Source: CAVYBY01 sp963766935
GTDB taxonomy: Bacteria; Actinomycetota; UBA4738; HRBIN12
DNA length: 64,000 nt
Assembly: GCA_963766935.1 (NCBI GenBank)
Contig: CAVYBY010000010.1
Location: 1 to 64,000, forward strand
Direction: 5' to 3'
Shown: positions 48,157-57,672 of the stretch, piece after piece
Layout: each line of letters starts with the position of its first letter
How positions within the stretch are numbered: position 1 is the stretch's first letter
Position numbers and translations under genes: made by a program
The notes under the pieces: generated by a model
The model's database searches: none
Told to the model about the DNA's origin: nothing
Seen by the model: only the letters and a program-made list of their open reading frames with translations

Positions 48157-50570
48157 GCAAGAAGCGCACGAAGATCTCGATCCAAGAGAGCATGGACCGC
48201 CCGTCTCGCCCCCGCCCCTCCGAGTGGAAGACGAAGGTGCCGTCCGCGGGATGGGACCGCGTCAAGTTCCTCATCCTGCTCGCCTTCCTGTGGATCTCCG
48301 GGCTCGCGATCGTGTGGACGACGTCCGTGCATCCGCTCGGCGGACCCATGACCGACGCCATTCGGATCGCGCTCCGCGACTACGTCTGGATCCTCGTGCT
48401 GGCCGGGCTCGAGGTCGTCCGGCAGGTCCACTACCTGTTCGAGGAGCACGCTCAGGGCTACTACGCGTTCTGGCAGAAGCACGTGTTCGGCGGGATGAAG
48501 AGGCGGCTCAGCCGGATGGACGACTGGACGCGCTACCGGATGGGCCGCGCGTTCAAGGCCGCCGTCGTGCTGTTCGCGCTCAGCACGTTCCTCGGCCGCA
48601 TCTTCCACACGGATCCGGCGTGGCTCGGGCTGGTCGACGCCCCGGGCAGGCTCGTCGTCGCCCTGCCGTTCGTCATGCAGCTGGGCTTCGCGTTCTTCTT
48701 CGTCATCTTCCAGTTCGTCGGGCTGTTCTGGTTCCTGTCCCGTGGCGGGATCGACACGATCCAGCCCGACGAGATCGAGACCCGCTTCGACGACGTGAAG
48801 GGCCAGGACGCCGCGCTCAGCCAGCTGAAGGAGACGCTCGTCTTCCTCGAGGACCCCGAGGCGATCGAGGAGAAGGGCGGCTACGTGCCCAGCGGCATCC
48901 TGCTCTGGGGACCTCCGGGGACCGGGAAGACCCTCATGGCCCAGGCGATCGCGGGCGAGACCGGCAAGCCCTTCGTCGCGGTCGAGCCGGCCGCGTTCAT
49001 CCAGATGTTCATGGGCATCGGCCCCCTCAAGGTGAAGGGGCTATACCGGAAGCTCCGCCGGCTTGCCCTCCGTTACGGCGGGGTGCTGGTCTTCTTCGAC
49101 GAGGCGGACTCGCTCGGGAGCCGTGGCGCATCCGTCGCGACCGGCCTCCAGCCCTCGGACAGCCCGTGGACGACCGCCCCCTCGTGCAACGGCCTTGCCT
49201 ACCTCTCTGAGGCCGGCCGCAACAACGTCTTCGCCTCGACCATGCAGGTCACCGCAGGGGTGCACAAGGAAGGCGTGCTGATGGGGGGCATGATGGGCGG
49301 CGGCGGGGGCGGCGGCACCCTCCAGGCACTCCTGTCCGAGATGTCCGGTCTCACGAAGCCCCGCGGGCTCGTCAACAAGATTCGGCGGCTGCTCGGGATG
49401 AAGCCGAAGCCTCCGCCCAAGTACCGGATCCTGCACATCTTCGCCACCAACATGCCGGAGGCGCTCGACCCGGCGATGCTCCGCCCCGGGCGCGTCGACC
49501 GCCAGTACAAGGTCAGCTACCCACAGAAGGACGGCCGCCTGGCCACCTTCGACTACTACCTCGCGAAGGTGAAGCACGAGCTCACGCGCGAGGAGATCGA
49601 CAAGCTCGCCACGATCACCCCCTACTTCTCCGGCGCCTCGATCAAGGACATCGTCAACGAGGGACTCGTGATCGCGATCCGCGACGGGCGAGACACGCTC
49701 AACTACTCCGACATCATCAAGGCCAAGCAGGTCAAACAACACGGTCTGCCCGACGATCACCAGTACATCGAGCGAGAGCGTCACGCCGTGGCGGTGCACG
49801 AGGCCTGCCACGCCGTGACCGCGTACCGGCTCCGGCGCCACGCCGTCATCGACATGGCGACCATCGAGCGCCGCGGCGACATCGGCGGATTCGTCGCGTC
49901 GATCCCGCCCGAGGACCAGTTCGTCGAGTGGCGGTCGGAGCGCGAGATCGACGTCATGACCTTCCTGGCCTCACTCGCCGGCGAGCGGCTGTTCTTCGAC
50001 GGCGACCACTCCACGGGGGTCGGCGGCGATATGCGGGGCGCGACGACGATCGCAACCCAGGCGCTCGCCTACTACGCCATGGGCGAGACGATCGCGTCTC
50101 GTTCGGTGAGCCTCGCGGCGCTGCGCGGCTCGTCGTCGGTGGAGACGGGCGCGGACCGAGCGCTGTTCGACTCGACGTTCGGCCGCTCGGTCGACGCCAA
50201 GCTCAAGGAGCTCTACGCGAAGACGTGGACACTCCTCGAGGAGAACCGCGCCGAGGTGCTGGCGGTCGGTCACGCGCTCGAGATGCACAAGACGCTGACC
50301 GGCGACGACATCGCCGCGATCATGGAGGGAACGAAGGGGCCGACCGTGGACGGGAGACCGTACAAGGACCCCGGGTTCCGCCAGATGCTGGAGAACTACC
50401 ACGCGGCCGTTCTCCGGGCGCATCGCGAGCACGGTGTCGTGGGGTCGCGGATCCCGGTCCCGATCCCGCCGAGCCCGGCGATGGACGACGAGGATCGCCC
50501 CGTGGCCGTGTTCCCCCACATGGTGCAGACGACCCGGGCACCAACCCGGCCGGACGTCGATCGCGGCTGA
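48153..50570 (+). CDS. Atypical FtsH-family AAA protease with large insertion
   Basis: An 805-residue membrane AAA protease. About four helices lie in residues 36-196. Walker A is GPPGTGKT (253-260), the pore loop FMGIG, Walker B LVFFDE (312-317), and the second region of homology ATNMPEALDPAMLRPGRVDR (431-450). Between Walker B and that region is an insertion of ~90 residues with a run of seven glycines. The zinc site HEACH (549-553) and the later GVGGDM region are intact. It is coupled to the lipoprotein gene. Classical FtsH has two N-terminal helices, so this is a distinct family branch. Confidence 0.88.
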   Translation: MSKKRTKISIQESMDRPSRPRPSEWKTKVPSAGWDRVKFLILLAFLWISGLAIVWTTSVHPLGGPMTDAIRIALRDYVWILVLAGLEVVRQVHYLFEEHAQGYYAFWQKHVFGGMKRRLSRMDDWTRYRMGRAFKAAVVLFALSTFLGRIFHTDPAWLGLVDAPGRLVVALPFVMQLGFAFFFVIFQFVGLFWFLSRGGIDTIQPDEIETRFDDVKGQDAALSQLKETLVFLEDPEAIEEKGGYVPSGILLWGPPGTGKTLMAQAIAGETGKPFVAVEPAAFIQMFMGIGPLKVKGLYRKLRRLALRYGGVLVFFDEADSLGSRGASVATGLQPSDSPWTTAPSCNGLAYLSEAGRNNVFASTMQVTAGVHKEGVLMGGMMGGGGGGGTLQALLSEMSGLTKPRGLVNKIRRLLGMKPKPPPKYRILHIFATNMPEALDPAMLRPGRVDRQYKVSYPQKDGRLATFDYYLAKVKHELTREEIDKLATITPYFSGASIKDIVNEGLVIAIRDGRDTLNYSDIIKAKQVKQHGLPDDHQYIERERHAVAVHEACHAVTAYRLRRHAVIDMATIERRGDIGGFVASIPPEDQFVEWRSEREIDVMTFLASLAGERLFFDGDHSTGVGGDMRGATTIATQALAYYAMGETIASRSVSLAALRGSSSVETGADRALFDSTFGRSVDAKLKELYAKTWTLLEENRAEVLAVGHALEMHKTLTGDDIAAIMEGTKGPTVDGRPYKDPGFRQMLENYHAAVLRAHREHGVVGSRIPVPIPPSPAMDDEDRPVAVFPHMVQTTRAPTRPDVDRG

Positions 50571-50593
50571 GCGGGTCGCGTCTCGCGTCCGGC

Positions 50594-50599
50594 TATCCT
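50594..50599 (+). promoter_or_regulatory. -10 element TATCCT of cysS
   Basis: TATCCT ends 7 nt before the GTG at 50607 with no ribosome-binding site. Confidence 0.6.
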
Positions 50600-50606
50600 G
50601 CCTGAC

Positions 50607-52007
50607 GTGCGCCTGTACAACTCGCTGTCGCGTGAGGTCGAGGAGGTCCGTCCGGTCGAGCCCGGCCGGGTCAAGATCTATGCGTGCGGTCCGACCGTCT
50701 ACCGGTACGCGCACCTCGGCAATCTGCGGACCTACCTCCTGTCGGATCTGATCCGCCGCGTTCTCGAGTTCGAGGGGCTCCAGGTGACGTTCGTCCAGAA
50801 CATCACCGACGTCGGACACATGACCGACGAGTCCTCCGACGCGGCCGTCGACAAGATGCTGCTCGCCGTCGAGGACGAGGGCCTCACCCCGCTCGAGATC
50901 GCGCGGAAGTACACCGACGCCGTTCTGGAAGACGCCGCCGCGGTCGGGATCCGGCTCCCCGACGTCATGCCGAAGGCGACGGACCACATCCCGGAGATGC
51001 TCGAGCTCACGCGGGTGCTGATCGACAAGGGCCACGCGTACACGGTCGAGGGCGGGTCCGTGTACTACGACGTCACCAGCTTTCCCGACTACGGCCGGCT
51101 GAGCGGAAACACGCTCGACAAGCTGAAGCCCGGCCATCGCGACCTGGAGACGGACCCGCGGAAGCGGCACCTCGCGGACTTCGCGCTCTGGAAGGCCGCC
51201 GGGGCAGGGCGCTTGATGAAGTGGGACTCCCCCTGGGGCGAAGGGTTCCCAGGCTGGCACATCGAATGCTCGGCCATGTCGATGCGCTACCTCGGCGACC
51301 GCTTCGACATCCACGTCGGCGGAACCGATCTGCGGTTCCCGCACCACGAGGACGAGATCGCGCAGTCCGAAGGCGCCGTCGGACACCAGGTGGTGTCGAT
51401 CTGGGTTCACGGCGGTCACCTGCGGCAGTCGGGGCAGAAGATCTCCAAGTCCACCGGGAATGTCGTCCGCGTGCCCGACCTGCGCGAGCGCGGCATCGAC
51501 CCACTCGCGTTTCGCCTGCTCACCTTTCAGACCCGCTATCGCAGCGAGATGGATCTCAGCTGGGAGGCGCTCGAGACCGCCGATCACCGCGTCCGGCAGC
51601 TTCGCCGTCGGATCGCCGACTGGCCGGCGCCCGGCACCGATCTGACTCCCCCGGCGGCCGCGTTCGACGAGCGGTTCCGCGCCGCGGTCGGCGACGATCT
51701 CGACATGCCCACCGCCGTCAAGGTGCTCAACGAGCTCGTCGCCACCCCCGGCGTCGACGACGCCCAGAAGCACCATCTGGTTGCCGCGTGGGACCGCGTG
51801 CTCGGACTGGACCTGCAGCGCGACGTCGGCCTCGATCAGACCCTTGCGCCCGAGACCCTCGACCTCGTTCGGCGCCGGGACGCCGCGCGCGAGTCCGGCG
51901 ACTACGAACGCGCGGACCGGCTTCGCGACGAGCTGGTCGCCGCCGGCTTCGAGGTCATGGACACCGCCGAGGGCACCCGGGTCCGCCCGCAGGTGGTGTC
52001 GCCCTAG
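50607..52007 (+). CDS. cysS: Cysteinyl-tRNA synthetase
   Basis: A 466-residue class I synthetase. It has the zinc cysteine of KIYACGPTVY, the HIGH-like AHLGN, WHIECSAMSM, HHEDEIAQSE and the KMSKS-like KISKSTGN. The length fits CysS, not the shorter mycothiol ligase MshC. A C-terminal anticodon-binding helical domain is present. Its TAG overlaps the convergent pepQ stop by 4 bp. A TATCCT element close to the GTG suggests a leaderless mRNA. Confidence 0.96.
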   Translation: MRLYNSLSREVEEVRPVEPGRVKIYACGPTVYRYAHLGNLRTYLLSDLIRRVLEFEGLQVTFVQNITDVGHMTDESSDAAVDKMLLAVEDEGLTPLEIARKYTDAVLEDAAAVGIRLPDVMPKATDHIPEMLELTRVLIDKGHAYTVEGGSVYYDVTSFPDYGRLSGNTLDKLKPGHRDLETDPRKRHLADFALWKAAGAGRLMKWDSPWGEGFPGWHIECSAMSMRYLGDRFDIHVGGTDLRFPHHEDEIAQSEGAVGHQVVSIWVHGGHLRQSGQKISKSTGNVVRVPDLRERGIDPLAFRLLTFQTRYRSEMDLSWEALETADHRVRQLRRRIADWPAPGTDLTPPAAAFDERFRAAVGDDLDMPTAVKVLNELVATPGVDDAQKHHLVAAWDRVLGLDLQRDVGLDQTLAPETLDLVRRRDAARESGDYERADRLRDELVAAGFEVMDTAEGTRVRPQVVSP

Positions 52008-53104
52008 CCGACGACGTGCAGCTCCCGCGACGACCGGTTGAGGGAGTCCGCCCCCGAGGCCGTCACGACCACGATGTCCTCGATCCGAACCCCAAAGGCC
52101 CCCTCGAGATAGATCCCCGGTTCCACCGAGAACGTCATCCCTTCCTCCAGGGGCTGGAGATTTCCCCGGACGAGATATGGAGTCTCGTGGACCTCGAGCC
52201 CGATTCCGTGCCCCGTCCGATGCACGAACCGTTCGCCGTACCCGGCGTCGCGGATCACGTCCCGCGCGGCCCGGTCGACGGCCTCCGCGGGCACCCCGGG
52301 GCGCACGGCCCCGATGGCCGCGGACTGTGCCGCGCGAACCACTTCGTACACCTCGAGGAACCCCTCCGGGGGCCGGGCGACGACGACCGTGCGGCTGGTA
52401 TCGGAGAAGTACCCGTCCAGCTCGCCGCCGAAGTCCATCACCACGGCGTCCCCGGGGGAAATCACGCGCTCCCCCGGTTCGTGATGCGGCGAGGCGGCGT
52501 TCGGGCCGCTCGCGACGATCGCGAAGTCCGCGGTGGCGTGCCCGGCGTCGACGAGCCGCCGGCCGAGATCGGCGGCGATGTCGGCCTCCGTGCGGCCGAC
52601 GAAGGGGCCCTCCACGATCCCGGCGAAGGTCTCGTCGGCCGCGAGCGCCGCCGCTCGCAGCGCCGCAAGCTCATCGGGGTCCTTGACCGCCCGCAGACGT
52701 CCCAGCACCGGCGAGGCCGGCGCGAACGCCGCCGCCGGCAGCGCTCCCTGCAGCCCGAGGAGATGACTTGCCCACATCCGGTCGCCGACGGCGACCCGGC
52801 CCGTGGGCGTCAGGAGGCCGGATACCACCGCGAACGGATCGTCGCCGTCGGCCCACCCGACCAGCTCGATGCGATCGCCGACGGGCGAAGACGCCGCTGC
52901 CGGCATCTCGAGCTCCGGGACGAGCATCCTCGGGTCGGCGTCGGGCCGCAGCAGCAGGAGCGTCGGCCGTTCCAACGGCATCGGGTTGTAACCGGTCAGA
53001 TACCGAAGATCCGGAGACGGCCCGATCGCCAGCGCCGCGTACCCGGCGCCGGCCGCCGCGGCGGTCGCGCGAGCCAGGCGGTCGCTGTATCGATCCGCGT
53101 TCAC
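52004..53104 (-). CDS. pepQ: Xaa-Pro peptidase (M24 family)
   Basis: A 366-residue dipeptidase/aminopeptidase. The creatinase-like N-terminal half is followed by the pita-bread domain with the five metal ligands: two Asp in VVMDFGGELDGYFSDTSRT, His in HRTGHGIGLEVHE, and Glu in SVEPGIYLEG and GVRIEDIVVV. It hydrolyses peptides with Pro at the second position; Rv2089c (pepE) is at the same locus. The GTG start overlaps the upstream kinase-like gene as GTGA. Confidence 0.94.
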   Translation of the reverse strand: MNADRYSDRLARATAAAAGAGYAALAIGPSPDLRYLTGYNPMPLERPTLLLLRPDADPRMLVPELEMPAAASSPVGDRIELVGWADGDDPFAVVSGLLTPTGRVAVGDRMWASHLLGLQGALPAAAFAPASPVLGRLRAVKDPDELAALRAAALAADETFAGIVEGPFVGRTEADIAADLGRRLVDAGHATADFAIVASGPNAASPHHEPGERVISPGDAVVMDFGGELDGYFSDTSRTVVVARPPEGFLEVYEVVRAAQSAAIGAVRPGVPAEAVDRAARDVIRDAGYGERFVHRTGHGIGLEVHETPYLVRGNLQPLEEGMTFSVEPGIYLEGAFGVRIEDIVVVTASGADSLNRSSRELHVVG

Positions 53105-54042
53105 AGCTTGAGCAGGACCCGTCCGCGGACGACCTGGAACGTGGCCGGCGTGGTCCCCAGCAGCCGTCCGTCGGCGACCACCGGCGTCGGCCGGTCGGCG
53201 TCGACCGCAACCCGGATCCGCGCGTGCAGCTCCTTGATGTCGGGGTCGGGGATGTGATCGCCGTTGCGGAACAACCGCGGCAGCATCGCGTAGGCCTGCG
53301 AACGCGGCCCGGTGAACACCAGCGCCTCCAGGACGCCGTCGCCGGGGAACGACCGTGGCGAGAGCCGGAGTCCACCTGTGAACTGTCCATTGCCGATGAC
53401 CACGTCCCATGCGCGGGCTTCGAAGTGGCCGCGGTCGGCGTCGACGCTCACGGCCGGGGTCCGGCCCGGGTACGCCGACCAGAACCCCAGGAACCGCCGC
53501 GCGTTCGGACCCAGCAACGCGGGCAGACGCTCCACGCGCCGGGCCCGCCTCGCCCCGAGGCCGACTTGGGCCAGGTTGGCCGCGTACCGGCTCCTGCGTT
53601 GGCCGGCCGGGTCGGTGGATCCCACCTGCATCACATCGAGCTCGTAGACGCCGTCCCCCGCCAGGTGCCGGACTCCGCCGGCGATGTCGCCGGGCAGCCC
53701 GAAGGTGAGCAACAGGTCGTTGGGGCTGCCGGCGCCGACGACGCCCAGGACGACCGGATCGCCGGGCTCGGCCAGCAGGCCGTTGAGGACGGCGTGAACG
53801 ACGGTGTCGTCCCCGACGGCAACCACGAACCGCTCACCGGAAGCCGCAGCCTCCGCGGCGAGCCGCTCGGCGGCCTCGAGGTCGCGTGCGACGACCACCC
53901 GGCGCTCCGGGTGTGCGATCGCGAGGGCCTCGTCGAGCTCGGTGGCCACCCCGGCCAAGGCCGGCGCGACGACGGCGACCGGCGGACCGAACGGGGCAGG
54001 CTCGGGGCCGATCCGCGCCGCTGCTTGCTTCGGGTCGTCCAC
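53101..54042 (-). CDS. Diacylglycerol-kinase-like protein with altered GGDGT motif
   Basis: A 313-residue protein of the diacylglycerol/lipid kinase family. The usual nucleotide motif GGDGTVNEVVNGL is here VGDDTVVHAVLNGL, so the first two glycines are changed. The next motif is GVVGAGSPNDLLLTFGLP, and the C-terminal half has DVVIGNGQFTGGLRLSPRS and GDGVLEALVFTGP. Kinase activity may be impaired. A TACGCT element ends 6 nt before the GTG start. It is translationally coupled to pepQ. A canonical homologue lies at 56746-57672. Confidence 0.83.
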   Translation of the reverse strand: MDDPKQAAARIGPEPAPFGPPVAVVAPALAGVATELDEALAIAHPERRVVVARDLEAAERLAAEAAASGERFVVAVGDDTVVHAVLNGLLAEPGDPVVLGVVGAGSPNDLLLTFGLPGDIAGGVRHLAGDGVYELDVMQVGSTDPAGQRRSRYAANLAQVGLGARRARRVERLPALLGPNARRFLGFWSAYPGRTPAVSVDADRGHFEARAWDVVIGNGQFTGGLRLSPRSFPGDGVLEALVFTGPRSQAYAMLPRLFRNGDHIPDPDIKELHARIRVAVDADRPTPVVADGRLLGTTPATFQVVRGRVLLKL

Positions 54043-54048
54043 GCCGAC

Positions 54049-54054
54049 AGCGTA
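54049..54054 (-). promoter_or_regulatory. -10 element TACGCT of kinase-like gene
   Basis: On the minus strand TACGCT ends 6 nt before the GTG at 54042. It lies within a few bases of the helY stop. Confidence 0.6.
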
Positions 54055-54055
54055 G

Positions 54056-56710
54056 CTACATGCCCGTGTACGCGACGACGCCGCGGAGAACCGCCGTGCG
54101 GGCCGCTACCACCGCCGCGCGGGACTCCGGCGGCGCCACGGGCTCGATCTGACGGATGAGATCCACCAGCTGCCGGCAGGTGCGGACGAAGTCACCCGGC
54201 GCCATCTCGGTCTCCTGCAGGACGTCCTCGAGCGGCTTGCCCTCGGCCCAGTGGAATACGTGGGACGCGAATCCGGCGTCCAGCTCGCGGCATAGGCGCA
54301 CGCCGTGGTCGTCCTCGACTCGCCGGATCCGCCGCCAGAGCCGCTGAAGCTGGTCGTAGCGCTCGGCGCTCTCGGAGGTGGGAAGGACGCCGGCGAGCGG
54401 CACCCGCTCGCGGCTCTCGTAGACGACCGTCGAGAGCAGGGCGGCCACCTCCGGGGCCGAGAGGCCGTCCAGGAGTCCCCCGGCGAGGGCCTCTCCCACG
54501 AGGAGGTCGCCCTCGCCGTAGATGCGGGCCAGGCGGTGCCCCTTCTCAGTGACGGACCACTCATCGACGTAGCCGAGGTCCTGCAGCACCCCCATCACTC
54601 GGTCGAGCTGGCGGGCGAGAGTCTCGGTGCGGACACGGATCCGGCGGCCGATCCCGTCGAGCCGTGCCTGCACCGAGCGTGCTCGCGTGGCCCAGCGCTC
54701 GTGCTTGCCGAGGTCGGGGCAGGCGGCGCACGGGTGCTCGGCGGCGAGCGCTTCGAGCCGCCCGGCCTCTCGATGAACCTTCGGGCTCACGGCGCCCGCG
54801 CCCCGTCCCGCCGGTTTGACGTGCAGCGCGACCAGCCGCGCCGCGAGGTCTCGGCGGAACTTGGGGCTGCGCACGCTGCCCGAACGCGGGAGCGGGACCT
54901 TCGTGACGGGCATCGGGGGCTCCTCGAAGTCCCGGACCGACATGCGGAAGAATCGCCGGTCGGTGTCGAGGACCGTCGGGCGACCGTCCCGTGATGTGAC
55001 GACGACCGCGAGACCCCGCCGCTTGCCGCCGGGCATGAAGACCACGTCGCCCGGGCGAAGGTCGGCCACGGCCTTGCGCACCCGATCGCTGCGATCCTGA
55101 TCGCGCGAGCGGCGGTCGCCCTCTCGCAGACTCCGCGCCTGCTCCTTGAGCTGCCAGTACTCGTCGAAGTCGCCCAGGTCGCACACCATGTTCCTGCGGT
55201 AGCCGGCGAGCGCCTCGAGGTCTTGTGCCTGGGCCCGCTCCAGCGCGACGACACCGCGGTCGGCCAGGAACTGCGCGAACGACGAGTTCAACAGCTGATG
55301 CGCCTGCTCCGCGGTGTAGTTGCGGACGAGGTTGACGGCCATGTTGTACGAGGGCCGAAACGACGACGTGAGGTTGTACGTCCTCGTCGCCGCGAGTCCG
55401 GCCACGCGCTCGAACGGAACCTGCCGCTGGTACAGGACGACGGCGTGGCCCAGCTCGTCGATCCCGCGCCGTCCGGCCCGGCCGGTGAGCTGCGTGTACT
55501 CCCCCGGCGTCAGGAGCTCGTGTCGTTCGCCCTGGAACTTCCACAGGTCTTCGATGACGACGGTCTTGGCCGGCATGTTGATCCCGAGACTGAGGGTCTC
55601 GGTCGCGAACACGACCTTGACGAGCCCTGCCTCGAAGAGCTCCTCCACCGTCTCCTTGAACGCCGGGAGCATCCCGGCATGGTGGGCGGCCACGCCGGCC
55701 GCCAGCGATTCGAGGAACTCGAAGAAGCCAAGCGCGACCAGGTCTTCCTCGCCGATCCATGCGGCGCGCGCCTCGGCCAGCTCGCGGATGCGGTCGGCCT
55801 CCTTCTGGGTGGTGAGGCGGACATTCGCCTGGCGGAGCCATCCGACGCTCCGCTCGCAGCCGGCGCGGCTGAACACGAAGTAGATCGCCGGCAGCATCCC
55901 GTTGTCGGCGAGCACCTCGACCACCTCTTCGCGGCGCGGGACGTAGACGCGGCGGTGCCCCTCCCTCGGTCGCGAGATGCGCTGCTGCTGCTGGACCCCG
56001 CTCCCCCGCCGCTGATACGACTTGACCTTCAGCTCCATCTGGTCGAGCGAGACGACGTACGGGTTGGGAAGCAAGACGCCGTCCTGCTCGACGTGCATCG
56101 GGTGCAGGCGCCGGCCGACGAGGTAGTGCTGCTCGAGCGGTACGGGGCGGCGCTCCTCGATGACGACGCGGGTCTCGCCCCGGAGCGACCCGATCCACTC
56201 CCCGAACTCCTCCGCGTTCGAGATCGTCGCCGACAAGCACACGACGTTCACCGACGGCGGCAGGTGGATCAGGATCTCCTCCCAGACCGCGCCGCGATAC
56301 GGGTCCTGCAGGTAGTGGACCTCGTCGAGCACGACGGACGCGAGGCCCTCCAGTGTGGAGCTCCGTTCGTAGAGCATGTTGCGGAGCACCTCGGTGGTCA
56401 TGACGAGAACCGGCGCACCGGGGTTGATCGCGTTGTCGCCGGTCAGCAGGCCGATGGTCTCGGGCCCGTGGACGGCGACGAGATCGCCGAACTTCTGGTT
56501 GGAGAGCGCCTTCAGCGGCGTCGTGTAGAAGGCCTTGGCCCCCCGGTCGATGGCCTGCTGGACCGCGTACTCGGCGACGATGGTCTTGCCCGATCCCGTC
56601 GGCGCCGCCACGAGGACCGACAGGCCGTGCTCGAGCGCGTCGATGGCGTCCAGCTGGTAGTCGTCCAGCGGGAACGAGAAGCGAGCCGAGAAGGATTCGA
56701 GCGAGGCCAC
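54056..56710 (-). CDS. helY: Ski2/Mtr4-like DEAD-box helicase
   Basis: An 884-residue superfamily 2 helicase. Motifs: Walker A AAPTGSGKT, Ia TTPLKALSNQKF, II DEVHY, III LSATIS, V ATETLSLGINMPAKT and VI QLTGRAGRRGID. The C-terminal half, which includes long helical regions and a winged-helix (DSHCT-like) part, resembles Mtr4. These helicases unwind RNA; the mycobacterial HelY (Rv2092c) is the local equivalent. A TACACT ends 6 nt before the GTG at 56710. Confidence 0.94.
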   Translation of the reverse strand: MASLESFSARFSFPLDDYQLDAIDALEHGLSVLVAAPTGSGKTIVAEYAVQQAIDRGAKAFYTTPLKALSNQKFGDLVAVHGPETIGLLTGDNAINPGAPVLVMTTEVLRNMLYERSSTLEGLASVVLDEVHYLQDPYRGAVWEEILIHLPPSVNVVCLSATISNAEEFGEWIGSLRGETRVVIEERRPVPLEQHYLVGRRLHPMHVEQDGVLLPNPYVVSLDQMELKVKSYQRRGSGVQQQQRISRPREGHRRVYVPRREEVVEVLADNGMLPAIYFVFSRAGCERSVGWLRQANVRLTTQKEADRIRELAEARAAWIGEEDLVALGFFEFLESLAAGVAAHHAGMLPAFKETVEELFEAGLVKVVFATETLSLGINMPAKTVVIEDLWKFQGERHELLTPGEYTQLTGRAGRRGIDELGHAVVLYQRQVPFERVAGLAATRTYNLTSSFRPSYNMAVNLVRNYTAEQAHQLLNSSFAQFLADRGVVALERAQAQDLEALAGYRRNMVCDLGDFDEYWQLKEQARSLREGDRRSRDQDRSDRVRKAVADLRPGDVVFMPGGKRRGLAVVVTSRDGRPTVLDTDRRFFRMSVRDFEEPPMPVTKVPLPRSGSVRSPKFRRDLAARLVALHVKPAGRGAGAVSPKVHREAGRLEALAAEHPCAACPDLGKHERWATRARSVQARLDGIGRRIRVRTETLARQLDRVMGVLQDLGYVDEWSVTEKGHRLARIYGEGDLLVGEALAGGLLDGLSAPEVAALLSTVVYESRERVPLAGVLPTSESAERYDQLQRLWRRIRRVEDDHGVRLCRELDAGFASHVFHWAEGKPLEDVLQETEMAPGDFVRTCRQLVDLIRQIEPVAPPESRAAVVAARTAVLRGVVAYTGM

Positions 56711-56716
56711 CGGGCA

Positions 56717-56722
56717 AGTGTA
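56717..56722 (-). promoter_or_regulatory. -10 element TACACT of helY
   Basis: On the minus strand TACACT ends 6 nt before the GTG start with no ribosome-binding site. Confidence 0.6.
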
Positions 56723-56745
56723 CGGGGGCCCCTGACGGCCCTTGG

Positions 56746-57672
56746 TCAGCCGAAGCCGGTCGCCCCGGGCCCGACCACCACCGAGAGGGCCGACGGCTCG
56801 ATCTCGAACGTCGCAGGCAGGGGTCCGATGCGCTCGCCGTCGGCGTAGACGGGCACCGCCCGGTTGGCCTCCACGGCCACCCGCCGGGCCCGGAGCATCC
56901 GCACCTTCGGATGGGACGTGTGGGTCCCCGCGAACACCCGGGGGAACGCCCGCAGGAACGCTCCGGTGCCGAGCGCCTCGACGATGCACACGTCCAGCTC
57001 ACCGTCGTCCAGGAGCGCCGCGGGCAGGACCTTCATGCCGCCGCCGTAGGAGCGTCCGTTGCCGAGGACGACGAGCATCGCGTCGACGGCTTCGGAGTGT
57101 CCGTCGCTGTCGATCCGGTAGTGGGCCGGCTTGAACCGCGGCAGCGTCTTGAGCAGCGCCGCGACATAGGTTCCCTTCGCGCCGAGCCGGATGCGCATCG
57201 CGTTGGCGGTCTCGTTGACCTCGGAGTCGAAACCGGCGCCGGCGATGTTGACGCAGATCCGGCTGCGGTCCCCCGCGGACACGCGCATGACGTCGATACG
57301 CCGCACCTGCGGGTTGGCGAGCAGTTTGACCGACTGCTCGAAGGACCGCGCCCCGATCGTGTGGGCGAAGTCGTTGGCCGTGCCGGCGGGCAGTGCGGCG
57401 AGCGAGGTCTCCGAGCCCATCAGGCCGTTCGCGACGAGCGAGACCGTGCCGTCGCCCCCGATCGCCGCCACGATCGATGCGCCCTCGCCGGCGGCCCGGC
57501 GAGCGGCGGCCTCGAGGTCCTCGGCCGACTCCGAGACCGTGACGTGATGCTCGACGTGGAGGTCGCTGAGAATCCGGTCGGCGCGGCCGATCTGCCGGCC
57601 GCCCTTGCCGCGGCCCGCGGCCGGGTTGGCGAGCACGACGACCGGGCCGCCGCGCTCCGCCGCGTGGCTCAA
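56746..57672 (-). CDS. Diacylglycerol/lipid kinase
   Basis: A 308-residue lipid kinase of the DagK/YegS family. It has PVVVLANPAAGRGKGGRQIG, the intact IGGDGTVSLVANGLM motif, PAGTANDFAHTIG and LVVLGNGRSYGGGMKVLP. It phosphorylates diacylglycerol or a similar lipid. The TTG start overlaps the upstream stop (TTGA); a GTG at PVVVLANP is an alternative. It is the intact counterpart of the altered protein at 53101-54042. Confidence 0.88.
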   Translation of the reverse strand: MSHAAERGGPVVVLANPAAGRGKGGRQIGRADRILSDLHVEHHVTVSESAEDLEAAARRAAGEGASIVAAIGGDGTVSLVANGLMGSETSLAALPAGTANDFAHTIGARSFEQSVKLLANPQVRRIDVMRVSAGDRSRICVNIAGAGFDSEVNETANAMRIRLGAKGTYVAALLKTLPRFKPAHYRIDSDGHSEAVDAMLVVLGNGRSYGGGMKVLPAALLDDGELDVCIVEALGTGAFLRAFPRVFAGTHTSHPKVRMLRARRVAVEANRAVPVYADGERIGPLPATFEIEPSALSVVVGPGATGFG

